Position numbers and translations under genes: made by a program
Assembly (NCBI GenBank): GCA_030544185.1
Contig: JAUNRO010000147.1
Coordinates: 1-7,663, forward strand
Direction: 5' to 3'
Length of the DNA stretch: 7,663 nt
Source of the DNA: Propionibacteriaceae bacterium
Lineage (GTDB): Bacteria; Actinomycetota; Actinomycetes; Propionibacteriales; Propionibacteriaceae
Notes under the pieces: generated by a model
Told to the model about the DNA's origin: nothing
What the model saw: only the letters and a program-made list of their open reading frames with translations
Database searches by the model: none
Shown here: in pieces, positions 1 to 6,042 of the stretch
Layout of the letters: each line of letters begins with the position of its first letter
How positions within the stretch are numbered: position 1 is the stretch's first letter

Positions 1-811
1 GGCCGGCATCCGGCTTCGGCTTGGGCCGAGCATCGTCCGGGACGATCGCTCCCGCATACCGCCGCGCCAACCCACGCGCCGCCATCCCCAGCGAGGCACC
101 GGCCCGCACCCCGCGCGATACCTTGCCACGCATCCCGCGGTCCTCGCGGAACTCGAGCACCGGCCAGTCGTGCTCGCGGGCATAGCGCTTCAGCCGCGCA
201 TCCGGGTTCACCGCCCGCGGGTTCGCGACCATGCTCAGCATGGGCAGGTCGTTGGCTGAGTCGGAATAGGCGTACGCCCGCGTCAGGTCATAGCCGTTCT
301 CCGCAGTCAACCGTTTGATCGCGGTGGCCTTGGCCGGGCCGTGGAGCATCCCGTCGACCAACCGCCCCGTATAGCGTCCGTCTGCCCGCTCCGCCACCGT
401 GCCCAGGCCACCGGTGAACCCCAGGTGGGCCGCACACAGCTCCGCGATCTCCACCGGTGAGGCCGTGACCAGCCAGACCTCGTGGCCCGCGTCGAGATGG
501 CCGCTGGCCAGGGCGACCGCCTCCGGGCAGAACCGGCCGGCGATGCGCTCGGCGAAGATATCGGCGCAGTGCTGGGCGAACTCCGCCGTATCGCGGCCGC
601 GGATCGCTGCTAGGGCTGCCTTCTGCGCGACCTGAGCGTCCGTCACGTCCTCCGTGCCAGTGGCGCGATAACGCGCCTCCATCGCGGCGGCGCGCACCAG
701 CGTCCGCGCGGATACATAGCCGCGGTCATAGAGCCCGCGCCCGAGATGGATCAACGACGTGCCACGCAACAGCGTGTTGTCCAGGTCGAAGAAGGCGACG
801 GGCGGGGCCAT
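1..811 (-). CDS. HAD superfamily subfamily IB phosphatase, SerB1-like (3' end outside window)
   Basis: Read from the ATG at 811, the minus strand stays open to base 1 for 270 codons with no stop, so the C-terminus is missing. All four HAD motifs are present: the nucleophile motif DLDNT (D9, D11), the T116 region in LVTASP, the lysine K161 in GPAK, and the metal-binding SDSANDLP (D184, D188). The roughly 100 mostly helical residues between motifs I and II fit the C1 cap of the phosphoserine-phosphatase-like HAD-IB group. That family hydrolyses small phosphomonoesters such as phosphoserine, but the substrate here is not proven. After about residue 225 comes a basic, Ala/Gly/Arg-rich tail of unclear role. 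The start fits a leaderless transcript: there is no Shine-Dalgarno, but TAGGCT lies six bases upstream. Mycobacteria carry a similar gene (serB1) near their hemACD cluster. Confident of the family, not of the substrate. Confidence 0.9.
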   Translation of the reverse strand, partial: MAPPVAFFDLDNTLLRGTSLIHLGRGLYDRGYVSARTLVRAAAMEARYRATGTEDVTDAQVAQKAALAAIRGRDTAEFAQHCADIFAERIAGRFCPEAVALASGHLDAGHEVWLVTASPVEIAELCAAHLGFTGGLGTVAERADGRYTGRLVDGMLHGPAKATAIKRLTAENGYDLTRAYAYSDSANDLPMLSMVANPRAVNPDARLKRYAREHDWPVLEFREDRGMRGKVSRGVRAGASLGMAARGLARRYAGAIVPDDARPKPKPDAG

Positions 812-934
812 CTGGTCAGCCTAGCGGCCAGTGCCGAACCGCCACGCGGGCGCACTGGCCAACCCGGTCTGCCGGGGCTGCGCCCGCCGGGGGCGGCTGA
901 GATGCCGGACGGCCGCTGTGCCACACTCGGGCGC
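812..934. promoter_or_regulatory. Divergent intergenic region between phosphatase and ligase genes
   Basis: These 123 bp separate two divergent start codons and must hold both promoters. Neither start has a recognisable Shine-Dalgarno. On the minus strand TAGGCT (823 to 818) fits an actinobacterial TANNNT -10 box and would place transcription start at or next to the phosphatase ATG. On the plus strand CACACT (922-927) lies seven bases before the ligase ATG, a weaker -10-like match; CTGAGA (897-902) could be a poor -35. Both genes could therefore give leaderless mRNAs. This is inference from spacing only. Confidence 0.45.
826..860. repeat. Perfect 9-bp inverted repeat, candidate operator
   Basis: GGCCAGTGC at 826-834 is repeated in reverse complement as GCACTGGCC at 852-860, with 17 bases between the arms. 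The arms' outer edges are 35 bp apart and their centres about 26 bp apart. The repeat starts three bases from the proposed -10 box of the phosphatase gene and covers where its -35 element would be. A dimeric regulator binding both arms would block or modulate that promoter. No known consensus was recognised. Confidence 0.4.
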
Positions 935-2422
935 ATGGTTCACACCGACCTTCCCACCCCGCCGGCGTTGGTGGAGCCCAATCTGGCGGCAGTCATCCGG
1001 GCCCACGCTGAGGAGCGACCCTCCGTTGAGGCGCTGGTCGAGGTCGGGGAGCACGGCCGCCGTTCGCTGACCTGGGCCGAGTTCGATCGGGCGGTCACGG
1101 AGTCCGCCAGCGGGCTCGCCGGGCTCGGGCTGGCCACCGGCGACCGGGTGCTCATCGAGGCGGTGCACACGATCGACGGCGTGACGGCCTGGTTCGGTGC
1201 GTTGCGCGCCGGGCTCGTTGCCGTCCCCGTCAACCCCGCCAGCACGATGGAAGAACTGCGCCGGATCGCAGCCCACTGCCAGGCCGGCGTCCTGCTGGGT
1301 GACCCATTCATCGATCTCGCGGGCGTACGCACGGTTCCCCTCCCCGCGCTGCGCCTGCGCGCCGGCACCGAGCCCGCGGAGTCGCCGCGTGATCCGGAGG
1401 CGATTGCGGCGATCATCTATACGTCGGGCACGTCGGGCTCGCCCAAGGGCGCGATGCTGAGTCACCGCGGCCTGATCGCACACTGCACCGGAGCGTGGCG
1501 CCGCGGGATCGCGCGCCGGGACGCGACCGTGCTGTGTTGCCTGCCCCTGTTCCATGTGTTCGGCCTCAACGCCGTCCTCGGCGCCAGCGTGTTCGCCGGC
1601 TCGACGACCGTGCTCACCGAGGGGCTCACCGACGATCTGGCCGCGATCCTGCGGTCGGAGAAGGTCACCCACCTGCCGCTGATCCCTTCGGTGCTCTATC
1701 GGCTGAGTCTCGACCCCGAGCTCGTCGATGCGTGCCGCTCGCTCGACACGGTGACCAGCGGTGCCGCACCGCTGCCGGCCGCGCTCGCGGCGCACTGGCT
1801 CAAGCTCACCGGACGGCCCGTTCACCAGGGCTATGGCCTCACCGAGGCCTCGCCGGGAGTCGCCAACACCATCGGCATCGATTGGCAGGGCAGCAATCAT
1901 GTCGGCCAGGCGCTGCCGGGCGTTGAGATCCGGATCGGCGACGGCAGCCAACCGAGCGAGCCCGCCGAGGTCTGGATCCGCGGGCGGAACCTGTTCTCCG
2001 GCTATTGGCCCGCCGGAGAGGGCGCACCGGACGCCGACGGCTGGTTCGCCACCGGTGATGTCGGCTATCTGGTCGGTGCGGACCTGTTCCTCGTCGACCG
2101 GGTGCGCGAGGTCATCATCGTGTCCGGATTCAACGTTTATCCGACCGAGATCGAGGAGGTCCTGGAGGAGCATCCCGATGTCGAGTCCGCTGCCGTGGTC
2201 GGTCAGCCTGACGAGAGGACCGGGGAGCGCGTGGTTGCCTTCGTGACCGGCGACGCCGTGCAGGCGTCCGCGGTGCTGGCGTTCGCAGCGACGCGGCTGG
2301 CCCGCTACAAGATGCCGTCCGAACTGCTGGTCATCCGGGCGATGCCGCGCTCGGCCTCGGGCAAGATCCGCAAGAACTTGCTGCGCGACCTGCTGGATCG
2401 CACCGACGAAGAAGACCTCTGA
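935..2422 (+). CDS. AMP-forming acyl-CoA synthetase / ligase family protein
   Basis: Class I adenylate-forming enzyme of 495 residues, which would activate a carboxylic acid as the acyl-adenylate and then load it on CoA. Visible motifs: P-loop YTSGTSGSPKG at 162-172, YGLTE at 300-304, TGD at 373-375, hinge-side VDR followed by GFNVYPTEIE at 398-407, and the C-terminal catalytic lysine K477 in SASGKIRKN. The full N- and C-terminal domain set is present, so it should be active. The substrate (fatty, aryl or other acid) cannot be read from sequence. The reading frame is open upstream to an ATG at 746, but that would overlap the opposite-strand phosphatase gene and add a Pro/Gly/Arg-rich stretch unlike the family, so 935 is preferred. 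The gene lies 18 bp before the glutaredoxin-like gene, probably in one transcript. No signal peptide; cytoplasmic or membrane-peripheral. Confidence 0.9.
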   Translation: MVHTDLPTPPALVEPNLAAVIRAHAEERPSVEALVEVGEHGRRSLTWAEFDRAVTESASGLAGLGLATGDRVLIEAVHTIDGVTAWFGALRAGLVAVPVNPASTMEELRRIAAHCQAGVLLGDPFIDLAGVRTVPLPALRLRAGTEPAESPRDPEAIAAIIYTSGTSGSPKGAMLSHRGLIAHCTGAWRRGIARRDATVLCCLPLFHVFGLNAVLGASVFAGSTTVLTEGLTDDLAAILRSEKVTHLPLIPSVLYRLSLDPELVDACRSLDTVTSGAAPLPAALAAHWLKLTGRPVHQGYGLTEASPGVANTIGIDWQGSNHVGQALPGVEIRIGDGSQPSEPAEVWIRGRNLFSGYWPAGEGAPDADGWFATGDVGYLVGADLFLVDRVREVIIVSGFNVYPTEIEEVLEEHPDVESAAVVGQPDERTGERVVAFVTGDAVQASAVLAFAATRLARYKMPSELLVIRAMPRSASGKIRKNLLRDLLDRTDEEDL

Positions 2423-2440
2423 ACCGCTGCCGGAGCGCCC

Positions 2441-2719
2441 GTGAGCACCCATTCCGCCGTCCCCGACCGACCGCGCGTCACCGTCCTCACCCGTGAGGGC
2501 TGTCATCTGTGCGATGAGGTCCTCGTGACTGTCCGCCAGATCTGCGCCCAACTCCGCCAGGACCTGGCCGTGATCGACATCGACCTGCCAGGGCATGAGG
2601 CGATGCGGGAGGAATACACCGATCAGGTGCCCGTGACGTTCGTGGACGGGCGGCGGTTCGATTTCTGGCGGATCGATGAGGTGCGCCTGCGGGCGGCGCT
2701 CGCCGAGCGTCCCGCGTGA
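2441..2719 (+). CDS. Glutaredoxin-like thiol-redox protein
   Basis: Small thioredoxin-fold protein of 92 residues starting at GTG, with GGAG (2432-2435) five bases upstream. The first strand VTVLT leads into the active site C21-H-L-C24, and a cis-proline motif QVPVTF (P64) follows the second beta-alpha unit, as in glutaredoxins and the related DUF836-type family. The WRID segment near residues 75-78 is typical of the small actinobacterial members found beside hem genes, such as the mycobacterial protein encoded next to hemA. It probably performs dithiol-disulfide exchange in the cytoplasm; the partner is unknown, and many actinobacteria use mycothiol rather than glutathione. The short gap after the ligase suggests co-transcription with it, while rex has its own promoter further on. 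Family assignment is firm; physiological role is not. Confidence 0.88.
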   Translation: MSTHSAVPDRPRVTVLTREGCHLCDEVLVTVRQICAQLRQDLAVIDIDLPGHEAMREEYTDQVPVTFVDGRRFDFWRIDEVRLRAALAERPA

Positions 2720-2853
2720 GGGTTCGGCCCGGGCGGTTGTGCGGGCGTATGACTTTCACCCGCTGGGCGGGTTGAGATCACAGGGTGTTCGAGCGACACC
2801 TGGGCAGGCGCCATGCCCTTCGTTGTGGGGTCGGCGGTCGCGACCCCAGGTGC
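2720..2853. other. Intergenic stretch with three GC-rich hairpins before the Rex site
   Basis: No gene is supported here. Three short inverted repeats follow each other: ACCCGC/GCGGGT (2758-2763 with 2767-2772), GGGCA/TGCCC (2802-2806 with 2814-2818) and GGGGTCG/CGACCCC (2827-2833 with 2841-2847). An eight-base pair CACCTGGG (2797-2804) with CCCAGGTG (2845-2852) competes with the last two. Their position suits transcription termination after the glutaredoxin-like gene, but no T-run follows any of them. Confidence 0.5.
2758..2772 (+). terminator. Possible terminator hairpin after the ligase-glutaredoxin unit
   Basis: A perfect six-base GC-rich stem with a TGG loop, 38 bases past the stop of the glutaredoxin-like gene. 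It is not followed by a T-run, so it would be an atypical, actinobacterial-style terminator at best. GCGGG at 2741-2745 could pair with its left arm instead. Confidence 0.3.
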
Positions 2854-2873
2854 TTGTGCACTGATTCACAAGC
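2852..2873. promoter_or_regulatory. Rex operator (ROP site) upstream of rex
   Basis: The 18-mer TTGTGCACTGATTCACAA (2854-2871) is an imperfect palindrome; complementary flanking bases extend it to 2852-2873, giving seven outer pairs. Against the Streptomyces-type Rex site TGTGAAC..GTTCACA, the conserved outer TGTG and TTCACA are kept; the clearest deviations are C for A at 2859 and A for G at 2864. Rex is known to repress its own rex-hem operon from such a site in Streptomyces, and here it lies 41 bases upstream of rex. A strong inference. Confidence 0.88.
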
Positions 2874-2883
2874 GGACTAGGGT
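2854..2883 (+). promoter_or_regulatory. Probable rex-hemACD promoter
   Basis: TAGGGT (2878-2883) matches the actinobacterial TANNNT -10 pattern. Eighteen bases upstream lies TTGTGC (2854-2859), a weak -35 with only TTG matching consensus, which is also the left arm of the Rex operator. Transcription would begin near 2890, giving a 5' leader of about 24 bases. Rex bound to the operator would cover the -35 and most of the spacer, which explains repression by occlusion. Confidence 0.6.
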
Positions 2884-2913
2884 GGGCTTCCCCGAGTCAG
2901 GAGGCCGGTTGCC

Positions 2914-3609
2914 ATGGGCGGAGATAGCCCGCGCGTGCCGCGATCGGGGTTGCCGACCGTCACCGTCGCCCGGCTGGCGACCTATCTCGGCGTGCTGAAC
3001 GCCCTGGCCGATCGCGGGGTCGGCACGATCTCCTCCGGTGAACTCGCGGCCGCAGCGGGTGTCAACCCCGCCCAGTTGCGCAAGGACCTCTCCCAGCTGG
3101 GCAGCTATGGCACCCGTGGCGTCGGCTATGACGTCGCCTATCTGCGCTCCCAGATCGACCAGAACATCGGGTCCGCCGAGCACTGGCTCGTCATCATCGT
3201 CGGCGTCGGCAACCTCGGCCGGGCACTGGTCAACCACTCGGGCTTCCACTCCCGCGGCTTCCGGGTCACGGCGCTGTTCGACGACGACCCCGCGCTGATC
3301 GGCACGACTGTCGAGGGGCTGCGCATTCAGTCCATCGCCGACCTGCCCGAGGTCATCACCGACGCGCCCAACACGATCGGCGTCATCGCGACCCCGGCCG
3401 CGGCCGCCCAGGAAGTGGCCGACCAGCTCGTCGCGGCCGGGATCGGGTGCCTGCTGAACTTCACGGCCCTCGGTTTGACGCTCCCCCCGGAGGTCACCGT
3501 CCGGAGGGTCGACCTGGGTTCCGAATTGCAGATTCTGGCGTACCATCATCAAATGTCGCTGGCCGACGGGGTCACCGCCCCACCGATGGTGTCCGGCCTG
3601 ACTGATTGA
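2914..3609 (+). CDS. rex: Redox-sensing transcriptional repressor Rex
   Basis: Rex is a dimeric repressor that binds DNA when NAD+ is high and releases it when NADH rises, tuning respiratory and cofactor genes. The 231 residues show the N-terminal winged-helix domain (about 15-80), including the highly conserved QLRKDLSQLGSYGTRGVGY block at 54-72, followed by a Rossmann domain with GVGNLG at 97-102, an acidic strand end (D123) that would contact the NADH ribose, and the C-terminal swapped-helix region around VDLGSELQILAYHHQ. Length matches the family. AGGAGG (2899-2904) nine bases before the ATG supports this start. It is the first gene of the proposed rex-hemACD operon and probably represses itself through the site at 2852-2873. 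No key residue appears to be missing. Confidence 0.96.
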   Translation: MGGDSPRVPRSGLPTVTVARLATYLGVLNALADRGVGTISSGELAAAAGVNPAQLRKDLSQLGSYGTRGVGYDVAYLRSQIDQNIGSAEHWLVIIVGVGNLGRALVNHSGFHSRGFRVTALFDDDPALIGTTVEGLRIQSIADLPEVITDAPNTIGVIATPAAAAQEVADQLVAAGIGCLLNFTALGLTLPPEVTVRRVDLGSELQILAYHHQMSLADGVTAPPMVSGLTD

Positions 3610-3654
3610 CGGCCGCCTCCGGCGGGCGCAAGCGCAATGGAGGTGCACTGGTCC
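3610..3654 (+). promoter_or_regulatory. rex-hemA junction with Shine-Dalgarno and two competing hairpins
   Basis: GGAGG (3639-3643) lies 11 bases before the GTG start of hemA and is its likely ribosome-binding site. CCTCC (3616-3620) just upstream is exactly complementary to it, and the pairing extends to eight pairs (3614-3621 with 3638-3645, two of them G-U). The same upstream bases can instead form a tight CCGCC/GGCGG hairpin (3613-3617 with 3621-3625), which leaves the ribosome-binding site free. The two structures exclude each other. A regulatory effect is only a possibility. Confidence 0.4.
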
Positions 3655-4944
3655 GTGAGCATCCTGGTCGTGAGTGTGTCGCACAAAACCGCTCCCATGG
3701 ACCTGCTGTCCCGTCTCACCCTTCCCGCCGATGTCACCAGCAAGATGCTGCGGTCGCTGGTGGACTCCGAGCACGTTGACGAAGCCGTCGTGGTCTCGAC
3801 GTGCAACCGCACGGAGGTCTATGCCGCGGTCAGTCGCTTTCACGGAGGCCTCGCCGCGATCACCGAGACCGTCGAGTGGGTCGCCGGGGTGAGCGTGGAG
3901 ATGCTCCAGGACAACTGTGCGGTGTTCTATGACGAGGCCGCGGTGAGCCATTGCTTCTCGGTCGCCTCGGGGCTTGACTCGATGGTTGCCGGCGAACACC
4001 AGATCCTGGGCCAGGTGCGGCAGGCACTGAAGTACGCCCAGGCGGAGGGCACGGTCGGGACCGCGCTGAACGCCCTGTTCCAGCAGTCGTTGCGTGTTGC
4101 CAAGCGCGTCCAGACCGAGACCGCCGCCGGCGCCGCCGGCCGCTCCCTGGTGACCGCCGCGCTCGCGGAACTCACCGATCGCGGTGTGTCGGTCGGGGGC
4201 CTGCGCACGCTCGTGGTCGGGGCGGGATCGATGGCGGCGCTGGCTGCCCATACGTTGACCGACCGCGGCGCCGACGTCACCCTGGTGAACCGCACGCTCG
4301 AGAAGGCCGACCGGCTGGCCGACGCCATCGGCGGCACCGCCCGCCCGCTGGAGGAGCTCACCGAGGCGCTGACCGAGGCCGACATCATCGTCACCTGCAC
4401 CGGTGCCCGCGGCCTGCGCCTGACCGCCGACGACCTGCGCCACACCCCCGTGCGCGGGGTGATCGACCTCGCCCTGCCGGCCGATGTCGCCGACGATGTC
4501 GCCACCTTGCCGGGGGTGACCCTGGTCAACCTCGACACCCTGGCCCGCCTGACCGGGTCCGATGGCATCGCCGACGGACTGGGAGCCGGGACCGCCGAGA
4601 TCGCCGAGGCCGGCGGCCTCGTCGCCGGTGAGGTCAAGGACTTCCTCGGGCTCCGCCGTGCCGCGGCGGTCGCCCCGACCGTGGTGGCGCTGCGCTCCAT
4701 GGCGCAGGACGTGATGGCTGCCGAAATCGCCCGCCTCAACGCGCGCGTGCCCTGGCTGGGGGACAAGGAGCGGGCGGAGGTCGAAGCGACCGTCCGCCGC
4801 GTGGTGGAGAAGCTGCTCCACCAGCCCACCGTTCGCGTCAAACAGCTCGCCGCCATGCCCGACTCACCCGACTATGCCGCAGCCCTTCGGGAACTGTTCG
4901 CCCTCGACTCGACCACCATCGAGGCGGTGAGCCAGACTCGATGA
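3655..4944 (+). CDS. hemA: Glutamyl-tRNA reductase
   Basis: Catalyses the NADPH-dependent reduction of glutamyl-tRNA(Glu) to glutamate-1-semialdehyde, the committed step of the C5 route to tetrapyrroles. The 429-residue length is typical. Visible: the N-terminal SVSHKTAP strand, the catalytic C50 in STCNRTEVYA (the same number as the E. coli cysteine), the signature GLDSMVAGEHQILGQ from 106, the NADPH-binding VVGAGSMA around 187-194 followed by NRT, and a C-terminal helical dimerisation region with FLGLRRA. An in-frame ATG at 3637 overlaps the Shine-Dalgarno sequence and would add six unusual residues, so the GTG at 3655 is the better start. It follows rex by 45 bp and its stop overlaps the hemC start by four bases, implying translational coupling. 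Expression is probably under Rex. Confidence 0.96.
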   Translation: MSILVVSVSHKTAPMDLLSRLTLPADVTSKMLRSLVDSEHVDEAVVVSTCNRTEVYAAVSRFHGGLAAITETVEWVAGVSVEMLQDNCAVFYDEAAVSHCFSVASGLDSMVAGEHQILGQVRQALKYAQAEGTVGTALNALFQQSLRVAKRVQTETAAGAAGRSLVTAALAELTDRGVSVGGLRTLVVGAGSMAALAAHTLTDRGADVTLVNRTLEKADRLADAIGGTARPLEELTEALTEADIIVTCTGARGLRLTADDLRHTPVRGVIDLALPADVADDVATLPGVTLVNLDTLARLTGSDGIADGLGAGTAEIAEAGGLVAGEVKDFLGLRRAAAVAPTVVALRSMAQDVMAAEIARLNARVPWLGDKERAEVEATVRRVVEKLLHQPTVRVKQLAAMPDSPDYAAALRELFALDSTTIEAVSQTR

Positions 4945-6038
4945 GCTCACCCGAGGACGGGGGTGGCGGCGCAGGCCAGCCCACGGTTGCCCACGAGCCC
5001 GAGGGCTGTCCCCTGGCCGACGGCGAGGCGGCGCCAACCGACGACGCGATCACCGTGCGGATCGGCGCGCGCCGCTCGCCGCTGGCGGTCGCCCAGGCCC
5101 AGTGGGTGCTCGACCGGCTGACCGCGCTCGGCGCGCGCTGCGAGCTCGTCGGCATCGACACCCAGGGCGATACCGATCGCCGCCACCTCACCGAGATCGG
5201 TGGCACGGGCGTGTTCGCGATGGCCGTGCGCGCCGCGCTGATCGACGGGTCGATCGACGTCGCTGTGCACTCGATGAAGGACCTGCCGACCGCGCCTGCG
5301 CCGGGGCTGGAGATCGCCGCGGTGCCCCAACGGGAGGATCCGCGCGATGTCCTGGTCGGCTGCCGGCTCGCCGACCTCGCCGAGGCCATGGTGATCGGCA
5401 CCGGCTCGCCGCGCCGCCAGGCACAGTTGGGGGCGTACGCCGCGAAGCGCGGCCTCCGGCTCGAATTCCGCCCCATCCGCGGCAACGTGGACCGGCGCCT
5501 GGAGCTGGTCCGCACCGGTGCGGTCGATGCCACGCTGCTGGCGGCCGCCGGACTCAACCGGCTCGGCCGGCTCGCGAGCCTGGACCTGCCCCATGAGCTT
5601 CTCGGGCCCGAGGTGATGCTCCCGGCCGCAGCCCAGGGCGCCCTCGCGGTCGAGATCGCGACACCGGCCCGCCCGGGCGTACGCGAAATCGTGGCCCGCC
5701 TCGAACATGGCGGGACGCGCGCGCAGGTGCTCGCCGAGCGCGAATTCCTGCGGGTCCTGGAAGCCGGTTGCCTCGCCCCGGTGGGGGTGCTGGCCGACAA
5801 TGGTGGCGGTCATGATACAACCGTCGATTTGACTATCCTGGCAGTTATTGGGAAAACGTTGTTGGACAACTCTGATTCCGGGGCTGCGACGACGTCTCTG
5901 CTGAGCGTCGAAGGGTCCGCCGGGACAGAAGAGTCGGTCGAGCTGGGCGCACGGTTGGCCCGCTCGGCGCTGCAGCGCATCAATGACGATCAATCCAGTG
6001 GGCCCGCACCGGACCTGCGCGGAACAGAACGCGAGTGA
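4941..6038 (+). CDS. hemC: Porphobilinogen deaminase (hydroxymethylbilane synthase)
   Basis: Polymerises four porphobilinogen molecules into hydroxymethylbilane in the cytoplasm. The family core begins at about residue 37 with ITVRIGARRSPLA. It contains the catalytic aspartate D114 in VHSMKDLP (E. coli D84), the arginine-rich TGSPRRQAQL and FRPIRGNVDRRLEL segments, LPAAAQGALAVE, and C277 in LEAGCLAPVG, to which the dipyrromethane cofactor is covalently attached. The ATG overlaps the hemA stop (ATGA). That start adds an unusual Gly/Pro/Glu-rich extension of about 36 residues; GTG at 5055 would trim it but has no well-placed ribosome-binding site. Bases 5811-5880, in the C-terminal domain after the cysteine, are markedly AT-richer than the rest. 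All catalytic residues that can be checked are present, so the enzyme should be functional. Confidence 0.95.
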   Translation: MSSPEDGGGGAGQPTVAHEPEGCPLADGEAAPTDDAITVRIGARRSPLAVAQAQWVLDRLTALGARCELVGIDTQGDTDRRHLTEIGGTGVFAMAVRAALIDGSIDVAVHSMKDLPTAPAPGLEIAAVPQREDPRDVLVGCRLADLAEAMVIGTGSPRRQAQLGAYAAKRGLRLEFRPIRGNVDRRLELVRTGAVDATLLAAAGLNRLGRLASLDLPHELLGPEVMLPAAAQGALAVEIATPARPGVREIVARLEHGGTRAQVLAEREFLRVLEAGCLAPVGVLADNGGGHDTTVDLTILAVIGKTLLDNSDSGAATTSLLSVEGSAGTEESVELGARLARSALQRINDDQSSGPAPDLRGTERE

Positions 6039-6042
6039 TCAC

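Noticed and set aside
399..635. Small plus-strand open frame inside the phosphatase region
   Set aside because: It lies antisense to a HAD gene with all four motifs, has no ribosome-binding site, and its product is low-complexity.
746..934. Longer start for the ligase at ATG 746, adding 63 residues
   Set aside because: It would overlap the opposite-strand phosphatase gene by 66 bases and cross the divergent promoter region. The added residues are Pro/Gly/Arg-rich and do not resemble the family.
821..2596. Minus-strand open frame of 591 codons opposite the ligase
   Set aside because: Composition is typical of an antisense shadow, and the plus strand carries every adenylate-forming motif in order.
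3637..3654. ATG 3637 as the hemA start
   Set aside because: The ATG overlaps the GGAGG ribosome-binding sequence itself, and the family's N-terminus aligns with the GTG at 3655, which places the catalytic cysteine at position 50.
2866..4821. Minus-strand open frame of 651 codons opposite rex and hemA
   Set aside because: Its translation is Gly/Arg/Asp/His/Gln-rich with no family motif. It is the antisense shadow of two well-supported genes in high-GC DNA.
5829..5858. Internal promoter in hemC from TTGACT at 5829-5834
   Set aside because: The -35-like match is good, but at 16-18 bases spacing there is only GAAAAC-like sequence and no TANNNT -10 box.
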